From Desulfovibrio aminophilus DSM 12254 (GTDB lineage Bacteria > Desulfobacterota > Desulfovibrionia > Desulfovibrionales > Desulfovibrionaceae), in the NCBI RefSeq assembly GCF_000422565.1, contig NZ_KE383875.1, positions 255,742 through 319,741 of the forward strand: a stretch of 64,000 nt of DNA, given 5' to 3'. Below, piece after piece: positions 15,649 through 24,395 of the stretch; position 1 is the first letter of the stretch, and the number at the start of each line of letters is the position of its first letter. Made by a program: the position numbers and the translations under genes. Under the pieces are notes generated by a model. The model ran no database searches. It saw only the letters and a program-made list of their open reading frames with translations, and had not been told where the DNA came from.

Positions 15649-17297
15649 GCTTGGCTCCCGCGCCAGTCCGCCCCGTTCCGGGCCCGCTCCCGATCTTCGA
15701 ACGCCAGCTCCCGCAGCCGGTCCAGGTGCTCCATATGCTTGGCGCAGAGCTTCAGGTCATTGCCGATGATGTTCCCCGCCCGTTTGCGTTCCACGGCCCC
15801 CGTCCCGGAAAATCCCGTCGCCTGATGATGCACGCAGGCCACCGTGCCGGTGTAGACCACCCGCCAGCCCGCCAGGCAGGCGGCCAGATCGTGGTCCAGG
15901 TCGTCGCCCTGGGAGGGGTTGAAGCGGATGTCGAAGCCCGGCAGTTCCCGCAGGGCCCGGCCCCGAAGCAGATGGCAGCAGCCCATGACCGACATGGTTT
16001 CGCGGGTGTAGTCGTAGAGCCCCAGGTCCAGGGCCCCCTCCGGGGCGTGGATGGAAAGCTTGAACAGGTCCGGCCGGGCCAGGGCCACGTTGCGGTACAG
16101 GTACTGCAATCGGGCGGGGTTCCCGGGGTCCAGAACCTTGCAGCCCACCACGCCGATGCCGGGGTCGGCCTCGGCCACGCTCAGAAAACGGCCCAGCCAG
16201 TCCGCCGGAATCTCCACGTCGTCGTCCAGGTAGGCCACGGAGTCGGCCTCGCGGCACTCGGGCAGGGCCGCCAGCCAGTTGCGCGCCGCCGGAGCGCCTA
16301 CGTTCACCGGCAGGTCGACGACCTGGAAGTCGTTGTCCGGGAAAAGCGCCCGCGCCGTGTCGGCTACCCGGCGGCTATGGTCCGAGCAGCCGTTGAGCAG
16401 CAGGCGGACCTTGGCCGCGCCCAGGTCCGAGGCGGCCAGGGAAGCCAGGGTGCGCTCCAGCAGTGCGGCCTTGTTGAAGGTGTACAGGCAGACCACCACG
16501 GAGCGGTCCCGGATCAGCGCCGGGTCCAGGGGCGTTGGCCGGTCCAACTCGGCAAGGCGCAGGGCGATGGGCGTCTGGGACGGGTCCAGGGCAAGGGAGG
16601 CTCGCAGCATGGAGGCGGCCGCCTCGTATTCACCCGCGGACAGGCGCAAGGACGCGGCCAGGTTGCAGAGCGTCTCGTCGCGGACTGCCTGGGGCAGCCC
16701 GGCCCAGAGCGCGTCGGCCCCAGCCCGCAGGCCCAGGGTCGCGTGGTGGGCGAAGAGCCGGGCCCGCCACGCGGCCTCTAGCAGCCCGGGGCAGCGGAAG
16801 GAGGCCAGCCAGTCGCCCGGGGCGCGGCCGCGTCGCAGGTCCAGGTCCAGGAGCAGGTCCGCAACCTGGACATAGGAGGGATAGACCCGCAACAGGGTGC
16901 GCAGCACGGGCTCGGTCTCCAGGCGCTCGTCCGGTCCGTCCAGAGCCAGGATGTCCTTCAATCCGTCCGGCTCGGCGTTGAGCGAGGCCAAGAGGTCGGC
17001 GCGCACGGCGGCCTCGTTGTCCCCGGCGATGCGCGCCAGGGCGCGGGCGGTCTGCTCGTCGAAGGGTTCCAGCCTGAGCCGCTTGGCCAAAATCGCGGCC
17101 AGGGCGGCGACGATCCCGGGCATGGACCCGAGGTCGGGCTCGGCCGCCAGACGCGCGGCGTAACAGGAGCAGATGGTGGGGTCCAGGAGGAGCTGGGAAC
17201 GGTGGTTGTCCAGGTGCTCCAGAACCTCGTCGCCGGAGAGCCGTTCCAGCTCTCCGCTCATGCCCCGGGCCAGGACCGTGAAATAGGCGGCGTGCAT
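15645..17297 (-). CDS. Family-2 glycosyltransferase with long alpha-helical N-terminal region
   Basis: 550 residues from the ATG at 17297, preceded by AAGGGAGGGGAG. Residues 1-255 are helical and repeat-like with Leu/Ala-rich segments, reminiscent of tetratricopeptide scaffolds. Residues 260-530 are a GT-A domain: SVVVCLYTFNKAALLERTL, NVGAPAARNW, metal-binding triad in YLDDDVEI, and a late GDDLDHDLAACL acceptor-site motif. Cytoplasmic; likely sugar transfer to a surface glycan or protein. Coupled to the DUF4911-like gene downstream. The donor cannot be deduced. Confidence 0.85.
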   Translation of the reverse strand: MHAAYFTVLARGMSGELERLSGDEVLEHLDNHRSQLLLDPTICSCYAARLAAEPDLGSMPGIVAALAAILAKRLRLEPFDEQTARALARIAGDNEAAVRADLLASLNAEPDGLKDILALDGPDERLETEPVLRTLLRVYPSYVQVADLLLDLDLRRGRAPGDWLASFRCPGLLEAAWRARLFAHHATLGLRAGADALWAGLPQAVRDETLCNLAASLRLSAGEYEAAASMLRASLALDPSQTPIALRLAELDRPTPLDPALIRDRSVVVCLYTFNKAALLERTLASLAASDLGAAKVRLLLNGCSDHSRRVADTARALFPDNDFQVVDLPVNVGAPAARNWLAALPECREADSVAYLDDDVEIPADWLGRFLSVAEADPGIGVVGCKVLDPGNPARLQYLYRNVALARPDLFKLSIHAPEGALDLGLYDYTRETMSVMGCCHLLRGRALRELPGFDIRFNPSQGDDLDHDLAACLAGWRVVYTGTVACVHHQATGFSGTGAVERKRAGNIIGNDLKLCAKHMEHLDRLRELAFEDRERARNGADWRGSQA

Positions 17298-17361
17298 CTC
17301 CCCTCCCTTGGGGCGGCCCGGCGGTGGGCGGAAAAGGTGCGGGTGTATGCCGCGCGATGCG

Positions 17362-18435
17362 TCAAAGGACGCGGCAACCGTCTTCCGTGACCAGGACCAT
17401 GTGCTCCCAGCGCACCCCGCCCCAGTCCGGCCAGTACAGGCCCGGCTCCACCGTGACCACCATGCCCGGCCGGAATACGTCCCGGCTCTGGCTCGACAGG
17501 CTGGGGGCCTCGTGGGTCTCCAGGCCCACCCCGTGGCCCAGGCCGTGGGTGAAGCGGTCGGCCACGCCGTGCTCCTCGAAGAAGCGCCGGACCAGATGGT
17601 AGGACTCGGCGATGGGCGCGCCCGGCCGGATGTATTCGATGGCCCGGCGCTGGGCCTCGCGCACGAGAGCCAGGACGTGGCGGAAGCGGTCCGAGGGTTC
17701 GCTCCCGAGCCAGAAGGTCCGGGTCTGGTCCGAGCAGTAGGCGTCCAAGCGGCCGCCCGCGTCCACGAGCACGAGCCCCTGCGCCGGCAGGCGGTCCTGG
17801 CCGGGCTCGGCATGGGGCAGGGCCGCGTTCACCCCCGCGCCCACGATGGTCGGGAAGGCCAGGCCCGAGGCCCCGCCCTCGCGGAAGAGCCGCTCCACCT
17901 CCCAGGACGCCTGGGCCTCGGTCATGCCCGGGACGAGCCGCTCGGGCAGGGCCAGCATGACCCGTTCGTTCAGGACGCAGGAGGCCTCCATGCGCCGGAT
18001 CTCGTCCGCGTCCTTGATGACCCGCAGATCCTCCACCAAGCCCTCGGTGGGCGTCAGGGCGACGAACTCGCGCAGGCGCTCATAGTCGCGCACGCAAAGC
18101 GACCGGGGCTCGAAGCCCAAGGCGGGCGGATTCAGGGACTTGAGGAAGGCTCCGACCACTTCCATCTTGCGCGAGGAATAGATGACGATCTCATCGGGCC
18201 AGACCCGGCGGGCGGCCTCCTCGAAGCGGGGGTCGGTGAGCAGGGTGTCGCCGCCGTGGGCCGTGATCACCAGCCAGCCGGCCGACTCGTTGCACTGCGA
18301 GTCGGCCAGCTCGAAGCCGGAAAGGTACCAGCGGTTGGCGGCGTGGGACACGAGCAGGGCGGGCAGGCCCCGCGCCCGCAGACTTTCCTTGAGCGCCTGA
18401 CGGCGCTGCTCGAAAACGATCACGTCCACGTCCAT
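17362..18435 (-). CDS. M24-family metallopeptidase (Xaa-Pro aminopeptidase-like)
   Basis: 357 residues. N-terminal creatinase-like domain (1-130) with NRWYLSGFE, then a pita-bread catalytic domain with all five metal-ligand positions in order: VDAGG with the following CSDQTRTF, HGLGHGVGLETHE, TVEPGLYW and EHMVLVTEDG. Predicted cytoplasmic two-metal aminopeptidase releasing residues before proline. The start is three bases after the flavoprotein stop, with no clear ribosome site, so translation may depend on coupling. A 64-base gap with no visible feature separates it from the glycosyltransferase downstream. Confidence 0.9.
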   Translation of the reverse strand: MDVDVIVFEQRRQALKESLRARGLPALLVSHAANRWYLSGFELADSQCNESAGWLVITAHGGDTLLTDPRFEEAARRVWPDEIVIYSSRKMEVVGAFLKSLNPPALGFEPRSLCVRDYERLREFVALTPTEGLVEDLRVIKDADEIRRMEASCVLNERVMLALPERLVPGMTEAQASWEVERLFREGGASGLAFPTIVGAGVNAALPHAEPGQDRLPAQGLVLVDAGGRLDAYCSDQTRTFWLGSEPSDRFRHVLALVREAQRRAIEYIRPGAPIAESYHLVRRFFEEHGVADRFTHGLGHGVGLETHEAPSLSSQSRDVFRPGMVVTVEPGLYWPDWGGVRWEHMVLVTEDGCRVL

Positions 18436-18438
18436 GCG

Positions 18439-19788
18439 TTACAGGGAATAGGTGCGCTCCGGCAGGCCCTGGACCATGCGTTCGGCCCATTCCACGCCCT
18501 GCATGACGGAATGGTCCATGTTGCCCACCTCGTACTTCCAGCCGCCGAAGCGGCCCCGGGAAAAGATTCCCTGGGCCTCCAGGCGCGGCTGTATGGTCTG
18601 TAGCGCCTGGTCGCGGGCAAGGCAAGGCACGGGATAGCCATAGTCCACCACCGTCTCCCAGCGGGTCAGAACTCGTTCGCCGTCTCCGGGGGCCATCAGG
18701 CCGCAGGCCGCGAGCCCGGCCTCCGTGCGGGCCATGAGCCCGGCCAATCTTTCCGGTTTGTGCGCCGAGAAGCTCGTCTCGCACATGAGCGCCCGCTGGT
18801 CCGGCGCGGCCGGGTTATTGGGCGAATAGTTGTGAAAGTTGGTGGTCCGATAGAAGGGCGTCTCCTCGCCGGGAAAATACATCCAGCAACGGCTGTCGGT
18901 CCTGCCCGAGGGCGGCAGGCCCACCCCGGCCACGTAGACCCCGTTGTGGACCAGGGCGGAGGCGGCCTCCACCAGCTCCGGCTCGGGATCGGCCAGCCAG
19001 CGCCCGGCCAGGAGATCCAGGGGCGCGGTGCTCAGGAGCGTCTCGTAGCGCACCTCCTGGCCGTCGGCCGTGCGCGCGGTCCGGTTCCGGGCGTCCAGCC
19101 GGACCACGTCCGCGCCGTAGCGCACCTTGTCCTCCACCCGGGCGGCCAGGCGGCGAAAAATTTCGCCCGTGCCGCCGCGCAGCGGGAACCTGAAGGTGTT
19201 GTTCGGGCCCCAGGCCACGTCGTCCAACTCCAGGAGGATGTTCTTGAGCACTCCCTCCAGGTCCACCACGCTCACCCGCTCGCCGATCCATTTGAAATCC
19301 ATGCGTTCCGGCGGCGTGGCCCAGACCTTGAAGTTATAGGGCAGCATGAAGATGTCCGCGATGCCCCGGCCGAAAACGCACTCGATCCACTGTCGGAAGT
19401 TCTCCGGCCGCCCCTCGGGACGTTTGCCCGGCAGCAGCCCGCGCACGCAGTCCCAGCGTTCAGCCCGGGGCAGGTGGCGGACGTTGTTCTGAAAGGGATA
19501 GGGCACCCAGCCGCCGCAGGCGCGGACCCAGGACTCGCGCTGATGCTCCAGGTATTCCCCGGCCAGCAGGTCGTCCACCAGTTTGTCGAAATAAGGATAA
19601 TGGGAGAAGAGGACGTGGCCGCCGATGTCCCAGGTGAACCCGGCCGCGTCGCGGAAGCTGGCCGACAGGCCGCCGGGGTGGGCATTTTTTTCCAGGACCA
19701 GGAAGGATTCCTGACCCAGCTCCCGCAGCCGATGGGCCGCGCCGAGCCCCGTGGGACCGGCTCCGATGATGAGGTGCTTGACTTCCAC
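18439..19788 (-). CDS. FAD-dependent amine-oxidase/UDP-galactopyranose-mutase-like protein
   Basis: 449 residues from a GTG at 19788, chosen for the strong GGAGGAG site and because the Rossmann strand begins there (VKHLIIGAGPTGLGAAHRL). A second FAD signature, NAHPGGLSAS, follows. Later segments such as GGHVLFSHYPYFD, PYPFQNNVRHLP and the C-terminal GRFGGWKYEVGNMDHSVMQG match UDP-galactopyranose-mutase-like enzymes used in capsule or LPS synthesis. The exact substrate is not certain. Divergent from pstS across a shared regulatory region. Confidence 0.82.
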   Translation of the reverse strand: MEVKHLIIGAGPTGLGAAHRLRELGQESFLVLEKNAHPGGLSASFRDAAGFTWDIGGHVLFSHYPYFDKLVDDLLAGEYLEHQRESWVRACGGWVPYPFQNNVRHLPRAERWDCVRGLLPGKRPEGRPENFRQWIECVFGRGIADIFMLPYNFKVWATPPERMDFKWIGERVSVVDLEGVLKNILLELDDVAWGPNNTFRFPLRGGTGEIFRRLAARVEDKVRYGADVVRLDARNRTARTADGQEVRYETLLSTAPLDLLAGRWLADPEPELVEAASALVHNGVYVAGVGLPPSGRTDSRCWMYFPGEETPFYRTTNFHNYSPNNPAAPDQRALMCETSFSAHKPERLAGLMARTEAGLAACGLMAPGDGERVLTRWETVVDYGYPVPCLARDQALQTIQPRLEAQGIFSRGRFGGWKYEVGNMDHSVMQGVEWAERMVQGLPERTYSL

Positions 19789-19919
19789 TCGTTTCTCCTC
19801 CGGGACGGTTCTACGTCGCGAAAGCCGACGCATCAAGTTCCGTGCCAGTCGCGCCGTCTCCCCTCGCGGGGCGGGAAAACGGCACGGGACGCTTCTCGTG
19901 TCACCCAGCTTTCTCTTTT

Positions 19920-19953
19920 CCGTCACATTAATGTAACGTGGGATTGCTAGAAA
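19920..19953 (+). promoter_or_regulatory. Pho box and -10 element upstream of pstS
   Basis: Two 11-base direct repeats, CCGTCACATTA (19920-19930) and ATGTAACGTGG (19931-19941), carry GTCAC/GTAAC eleven bases apart, as in PhoB sites. A -10-like TAGAAA (19948-19953) starts ten bases after GTAACG, the spacing known from pstS promoters where the box replaces the -35. Positions 19921-19938 are also an 18-bp near-palindrome, so another dimeric regulator is an alternative reading. The rest of 19789-20015 shows nothing else. Confidence 0.6.
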
Positions 19954-20015
19954 ACCTTCATCCGAATTCGGCACGAACGTTTTCAAACCTCATCCCATTC
20001 GCGGAGGACGTTTCC

Positions 20016-20840
20016 ATGAAGATCAAGATTGTGGCGCTCGCCGCCGCGCTGACCCTGTGTCTGTCCGGCCTGGCCTTCGCCGGCAGCGTCGAAGTCAAGG
20101 GCTCCACCACCGTGCTTCCGCTCATGCAGAAGTCGGCCGAAGCGTTCATGGCCCAAAACAAGGGCGTGAACGTCTCCATCTCCGGCGGCGGTTCCAGCGA
20201 AGGAGCCAAGGCCCTCATCGACGGCACCTGCGACATCGCCATGATGTCCCGCGACATGAAGGACAAGGAGATCGAGGCCGCCACCGCCAACGGCCGCGCG
20301 CCCAAGCTGTTCGTCGTGGCCTACGACTGCATCGTGCCCATCGTGCATCCGGGCAACGCGGTCAAGGATCTGAGCGTGGCCCAGCTCCAGGACATCTACG
20401 CAGGCAAGATCACCAACTGGAAGGACGTCGGCGGCGCCGACGCCCAGATCGTGGTCATCTCCCGCGACACCTCCTCCGGCACCTACGACTGCTGGGAGAA
20501 CAAGGTCATGCATGACGGCGGCAAGAAGGAACGCGTCTTCCCCGGCGCCCTGCTCCAGGCCTCCAACGGAGCCGTGGTCCAGGCCGTGTCCAAGAACAAG
20601 CTGGCCATCGGCTACATCGGCCTGGGCTACCTGAACAAGGAAATCAAGCAGGTCAGCGTGGGCGGCGTCATGGGCGACGCCACCACGGCCCTGAACAAGA
20701 CCTATCCCGTCTCCCGCGGGCTGAATCTCTACACCCCCGGCGAGCCCAAGGGCGACGCCAAGGGTCTGGTGGACTTCATGCTCTCCCCCGCCGGTCAGAA
20801 GCTGGCCGACGAGATCGGTTTCGTGCCGTTGAAGAAGTAG
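20016..20840 (+). CDS. pstS: Phosphate ABC transporter periplasmic binding protein
   Basis: 274 residues from the ATG at 20016, after GCGGAGG. Residues 1-23 are a signal peptide ending GLAFAG. Mature protein carries PstS signatures: KGSTTVLPLMQK, SISGGGSSEGAKALIDG (phosphate-binding loop), AMMSRDMK and ISRDTSSGTYD. Binds phosphate in the periplasm for the PstCA permease. It belongs to the short PstS class of about 270 residues. Regulated in all likelihood by the Pho box upstream; a hairpin follows, which would keep pstS expression above that of the permease genes. Confidence 0.95.
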   Translation: MKIKIVALAAALTLCLSGLAFAGSVEVKGSTTVLPLMQKSAEAFMAQNKGVNVSISGGGSSEGAKALIDGTCDIAMMSRDMKDKEIEAATANGRAPKLFVVAYDCIVPIVHPGNAVKDLSVAQLQDIYAGKITNWKDVGGADAQIVVISRDTSSGTYDCWENKVMHDGGKKERVFPGALLQASNGAVVQAVSKNKLAIGYIGLGYLNKEIKQVSVGGVMGDATTALNKTYPVSRGLNLYTPGEPKGDAKGLVDFMLSPAGQKLADEIGFVPLKK

Positions 20841-20859
20841 TCGGACGTCGACCCGACGT

Positions 20860-20891
20860 CCCGCCGGAACGGCCCGCGCCGTTCCGGCGGG
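20860..20891 (+). terminator. Hairpin between pstS and pstC (partial terminator)
   Basis: CCCGCCGGAACGG pairs perfectly with CCGTTCCGGCGGG around a six-base loop. It begins 20 bases after the pstS stop and is followed by TTCCGTCGTT rather than a clean T-run, so read-through into pstC is expected. Confidence 0.6.
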
Positions 20892-20949
20892 TTCCGTCGT
20901 TCCGATGCCCATTCAGGATTTCCGGCTCCAACGCATCCGAGGTGTCCCG

Positions 20950-22299
20950 GTGAACCGTTTCCATCTGTCCGTCGGCATGCTCCTGGCCCTGGCCCTGGGC
21001 CTGTTCCTCCTCGGTCAAGCCGCCTCGCGACACAGCGAGGTCGAGAAGCTGGCCCTGCTCAAGGCCGACGTCCTGACCAAGTCCGGTGAGGAATACCCGA
21101 GCGTGGCCCGGGCCCTGCGCGAGATCCAGCGCAACGTGGAATTCGAGCTGACCGAACGGGCCAAGGTCGAGGCGGATGCCGCCACAGCCGAGGCCCGGCT
21201 CCAGGTTTCGCTGGAGGATCTGGAACGCCTGTCCAAGTATCTGCGCCAGGATCGGGCCTTCACGGCGGCCCCCCCCAAGGGCCAAACCGCCCTGGACGTG
21301 CTCGCCGGACTCGTCCGCCACCGGGCCTCGGCCCGCGCCCACGGCTACGACATCGCCGCCGCCGTCCTGGCCCTGGCGGCCGGGATCATGCTGTTGCTCA
21401 AGGCCCTCAAGCTCCAGCGCACCACCCGGGAGCGGCTCATCCAGTCCGCCTTCCTGGGCACCGCCACCACCTGCATCCTGGTGCTCTTCCTGATCATGCT
21501 CTTCCTCTTCGCCGAGGGTCTGCCGGTGTTCAAGGCGGTCTCGCTGCCGGACTTCCTCTTCGGGCATCTCTGGTACCCCACCGAAGACCCTCCGCTTCTG
21601 GGGATCCTGCCGCTCATCGCGGGCTCCATCGCGGTCACGGTCCTCTCCTCGTGCATCGCCATTCCCCTGGGGGTGATGACCGCCGTGTACCTGGCCGAAA
21701 TCGCCAGCCCCCGCGTGCGCGAGATCTTCAAGCCGATGATCGAGCTGCTGGCCTCGCTGCCCTCGGTGGTCATCGGCTTCTTCGGCATGGTCGTGGTCGC
21801 GCCCTTTCTGCAGGACGCCTTCCACGTGGCCACGGGGCTGAACCTGTTCAACGCCTCGCTCATGCTGGCCTTCATGTCCGTGCCGACCATCACCAGCGTG
21901 TCCGAGGACGCCATCTTCGCCGTGCCCAAGGAGCTCAAGGAGGCGTCCCTGGCCCTGGGAGCCACCCACCTGGAGACCCTGGGCCGGGTCATCGTGCCGG
22001 CCTCGCTCTCGGGCATCAGCACGGCGGTGATCCTGGGCATGTCCCGCTCCATCGGCGAAACCATGGTGGTGCTCATGGTGGCCGGAGGCGCGGGACTCAT
22101 CCCCTCCTCGATCTTCGACCCGGTGCGGCCCATGCCCGCGAGCATCGCGGCCGAGATGGGCGAGGCCCCGTTCCAGAGCGAACACTACTACGCCCTGTTC
22201 GCCATCGGCATGGTGCTCTTCGTCTTCACCCTTCTCTTCAACATCGTGGCCGACCACATCGCGCACAAATACAAGCAGGTCGGCGCGGCCACGCTCTAG
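20950..22299 (+). CDS. pstC: Phosphate ABC transporter permease PstC with extended N-terminus
   Basis: 449 residues from a GTG at 20950 (CGAGGT upstream); an ATG at 20905 is possible but lacks a ribosome site. Residues 1-145 precede the normal permease: a membrane helix (about 8-25), a charged coiled-coil-like stretch (about 30-115) rich in Glu/Ala/Leu, and another helix (about 130-150). The canonical PstC part follows with the EAA-type loop KELKEASLALGATHLETLGRVIVPAS and IGETMVVLMVAGG. Usual PstC is about 300-320 residues, so the front extension is notable. Pairs with PstA. Confidence 0.9.
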   Translation: MNRFHLSVGMLLALALGLFLLGQAASRHSEVEKLALLKADVLTKSGEEYPSVARALREIQRNVEFELTERAKVEADAATAEARLQVSLEDLERLSKYLRQDRAFTAAPPKGQTALDVLAGLVRHRASARAHGYDIAAAVLALAAGIMLLLKALKLQRTTRERLIQSAFLGTATTCILVLFLIMLFLFAEGLPVFKAVSLPDFLFGHLWYPTEDPPLLGILPLIAGSIAVTVLSSCIAIPLGVMTAVYLAEIASPRVREIFKPMIELLASLPSVVIGFFGMVVVAPFLQDAFHVATGLNLFNASLMLAFMSVPTITSVSEDAIFAVPKELKEASLALGATHLETLGRVIVPASLSGISTAVILGMSRSIGETMVVLMVAGGAGLIPSSIFDPVRPMPASIAAEMGEAPFQSEHYYALFAIGMVLFVFTLLFNIVADHIAHKYKQVGAATL

Positions 22300-22307
22300 G
22301 AGACGCC

Positions 22308-23231
22308 ATGCAGTCCGAAGCGACCACCACCCACGGCCTCTCCCGCTTCCTGCCCGAGGAACAGGCCCGCCGCCGCGACCAGCGGCGCAAGACGCTCCAA
22401 GCGGGCGTCTTCTGGGTCTTTCGGGGAGCGGTGCTGATCAACGCCCTGGCCCTGGCCGTGATCCTCGGCTTTCTCCTGTTCAACGGCCTCTCGGCCATCA
22501 GTTGGGAATTCCTCACCGAAGCCCCGCGCAAATCCATGACCGAGGGCGGCATCTTCCCCTGCATCCTGGGCACGTTCCTGCTCAGTTTCGGCTCCATGGT
22601 CGTGGCCCTGCCCCTGGGCGTGGCCTCGGCCATCTATCTCCACGAGTACGCCCGCCCCGGCCGCGCCCTGCGGCTCATCCGCCTGGGCATCTCCAACCTG
22701 GCCGGGGTGCCCTCGGTGGTCTTCGGGCTCTTCGGCCTGGCCTTCTTCGTCACGGTCATGCACCTCGGCGTTTCCATCGCCGCCGGGGCACTGACCCTGG
22801 GGGCGCTGACCCTGCCCGTGGTCATCGGCACCACCGAGGAGGCCCTGCGCTCCGTGCCCCAGACCTACCGCGAAGCCTCCCTGGGCCTGGGCGCCACCAA
22901 GTGGCAGACCATCTCCAAGGTGGTCCTGCCCGCGGCCCTGCCCGGCATCCTCACCGGCTCCATCCTGGGCATCAGTCGGGCCGCCGGGGAGACCGCCGCG
23001 ATCATGTTCACGGCCGCCGTTTTCTTCACCCCGCTCATGCCGACCTCCATCCTGGACGACGTCATGGCCCTGCCCTACCATATCTACGTCCTGGCCACGG
23101 CCGGAACCGAAATCGAGAAGACCCGCCACCTCCAGTACGGCACGGCCCTCGTGCTCATCGCCCTGGTGCTCGGCATGAACCTCATCGCCATTTTCATCCG
23201 GGCCCGCCTCCAGCGCAAGATGAGCCGTTGA
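22308..23231 (+). CDS. pstA: Phosphate ABC transporter permease PstA
   Basis: 307 residues from the ATG at 22308, eight bases after the pstC stop, with TAGGAGA. Six membrane helices. Signatures: ALPLGVASAIYLHEYA, NLAGVPSVVFGLFGL, the coupling-helix loop YREASLGLGATKWQTISKVVLPAA and ISRAAGETAAIMFTA. Partner of PstC in phosphate uptake. A terminator follows directly and neither pstB nor phoU lies in this window, so the ATPase must be encoded elsewhere. Confidence 0.95.
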   Translation: MQSEATTTHGLSRFLPEEQARRRDQRRKTLQAGVFWVFRGAVLINALALAVILGFLLFNGLSAISWEFLTEAPRKSMTEGGIFPCILGTFLLSFGSMVVALPLGVASAIYLHEYARPGRALRLIRLGISNLAGVPSVVFGLFGLAFFVTVMHLGVSIAAGALTLGALTLPVVIGTTEEALRSVPQTYREASLGLGATKWQTISKVVLPAALPGILTGSILGISRAAGETAAIMFTAAVFFTPLMPTSILDDVMALPYHIYVLATAGTEIEKTRHLQYGTALVLIALVLGMNLIAIFIRARLQRKMSR

Positions 23232-23252
23232 CCGCTCCGGCTTCCTCTTTTG

Positions 23253-23300
23253 TGACGCCGGCCGCCGGACCATGACGGTCGGCGGCCTGCGTCATTTCAA
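23253..23300 (+). terminator. Rho-independent-type terminator after pstA
   Basis: TGACGC-C-GGCCGCCG (23253-23267) pairs with CGGCGGCC-T-GCGTCA (23280-23294), 14 pairs with one mismatch, followed by an AT-rich TTTCAA stretch. It closes the pstS-pstC-pstA run 22 bases after the last stop. Confidence 0.75.
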
Positions 23301-23367
23301 ACATCCTCGGGATGCGTTCCGCCTATATCTCCTGGACGGCATGGCCTTGTCTCAAAAAAATAAATAA

Positions 23368-23395
23368 TTGCAGATGAATGCACCGCCTGCATACT
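23368..23395 (+). promoter_or_regulatory. Candidate promoter with overlapping palindrome for the XRE-PAS regulator
   Basis: TTGCAG (23368-23373) and CATACT (23390-23395) are 16 bases apart. Between and over them lies ATGCA-CCGCC-TGCAT (23378-23392), a perfect 5-5-5 palindrome. A repressor bound there would block the promoter, which fits autoregulation by the helix-turn-helix protein that starts at 23462. Confidence 0.4.
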
Positions 23396-23461
23396 GGACG
23401 CCCCAAGCGACCCAAACTGTGGATTTGTTCCCATTCGCCTTGGAATTGGTAGCTATCGATC

Positions 23462-24130
23462 ATGTCCGAATTCTGCCTGAAGGTTCTTTTCGGCCAACGC
23501 GTCCGCACCCTGCGCGAGGAGCGCGGGCTGACCCAGGCGCAGTTGGCCGAACGCATCGCCGTCACCGAACAGTACGTCGGCATGATCGAGCGTGGCCTGT
23601 CTTCCCCATCCTTCGGCGTGATCCAAAAACTTTGCCTGGCCCTGGGCGTCAACCCCGCGGAACTTTTCCGGCCGTCCCGCGAGGTGTGCCTCAATTACCT
23701 GCTTTCCCGGCCCGAAGACGGTGACGCCCCGCACATGCTGCGGCGGCTGGCCGTCGGCGTTGGATACTGGGAGAGGAGCTTCCGCTCGGGACACCTGTTT
23801 CTCTCGCGGCCCATCCAGCGCATGTTCGGCTACGCCGACATGCCCGAACCCATCGACCGCGAGATGTTGTTGGAAAGAATCCATCCCGATGATCGGGGCT
23901 TCGTGCGGCAATGGGTGCCGAAACTCCTGGCCGGGGAGGGCCCCATCAACAGCCTGTTTCGATTCTCCTCCCGCCGGGACTCCGGCGTCGAGCCCTGGCC
24001 GCGCCTGGCCCTGGCCCTGGCCGACCTGGAGACCGATCCGGACGGGCGGCCTCTGGCCGCCTGTGGAGCCCTCATCGAAATCACGGAACTCTTCGCGGAA
24101 ACCGACGGAGGGGACCCCCCTCTAGAATAG
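23462..24130 (+). CDS. XRE-family regulator with C-terminal PAS-like domain
   Basis: 222 residues. Residues 10-66 are a Cro/C1-type helix-turn-helix (RVRTLREERGLTQAQLAERI, then QYVGMIERGLSSPSF). Residues 95-205 resemble a PAS domain (a YADMPEPIDREMLLERIHPDDRG stretch, split here as ERIHPDDRG, and GALIEITELF), so the protein may sense a small molecule or redox state. The usual ribosome site is missing or weak. Followed 28 bases later by a Cys-rich mini-protein on the same strand, probably its operon partner. Confidence 0.85.
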   Translation: MSEFCLKVLFGQRVRTLREERGLTQAQLAERIAVTEQYVGMIERGLSSPSFGVIQKLCLALGVNPAELFRPSREVCLNYLLSRPEDGDAPHMLRRLAVGVGYWERSFRSGHLFLSRPIQRMFGYADMPEPIDREMLLERIHPDDRGFVRQWVPKLLAGEGPINSLFRFSSRRDSGVEPWPRLALALADLETDPDGRPLAACGALIEITELFAETDGGDPPLE

Positions 24131-24158
24131 TGAGCCGGGGCGACCAACAGGAGAAAAA

Positions 24159-24389
24159 ATGTGCCGAGAACGATGTGATTCCTGTCCGCATTTCCCGCTC
24201 TGCAAGGGCTGCCCGTTCCGGTCCCTGGCCGCGAACCTGGACAACGACACCACCCGGGCCATGCTTTCGGCCTACTGTCTGAATCCCGAGGGCAGCGCCC
24301 AGTGTGTGCGCCGACTGGTCATGCGCTTCCACAATCTGGTCCTGCCCGCGGACATCATGCCCGACGGACGCTCCTGTTTCGGAGCCTGA
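24159..24389 (+). CDS. Cys-rich 76-residue protein of unknown function
   Basis: Ribosome site ACAGGAG precedes the ATG. Eight cysteines in 76 residues, five clustered at the N-terminus as MCRERCDSCPHFPLCKGCPF (C2, C6, C9, C15, C18), then C40, C49 and C73. The cluster could bind zinc or an iron-sulfur centre. No signal peptide or membrane segment. I do not recognise a family. Position behind an XRE-PAS regulator suggests a joint role. Its stop lies seven bases from the tail of the convergent ogt gene. Confidence 0.7.
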   Translation: MCRERCDSCPHFPLCKGCPFRSLAANLDNDTTRAMLSAYCLNPEGSAQCVRRLVMRFHNLVLPADIMPDGRSCFGA

Positions 24390-24395
24390 GCGGCC

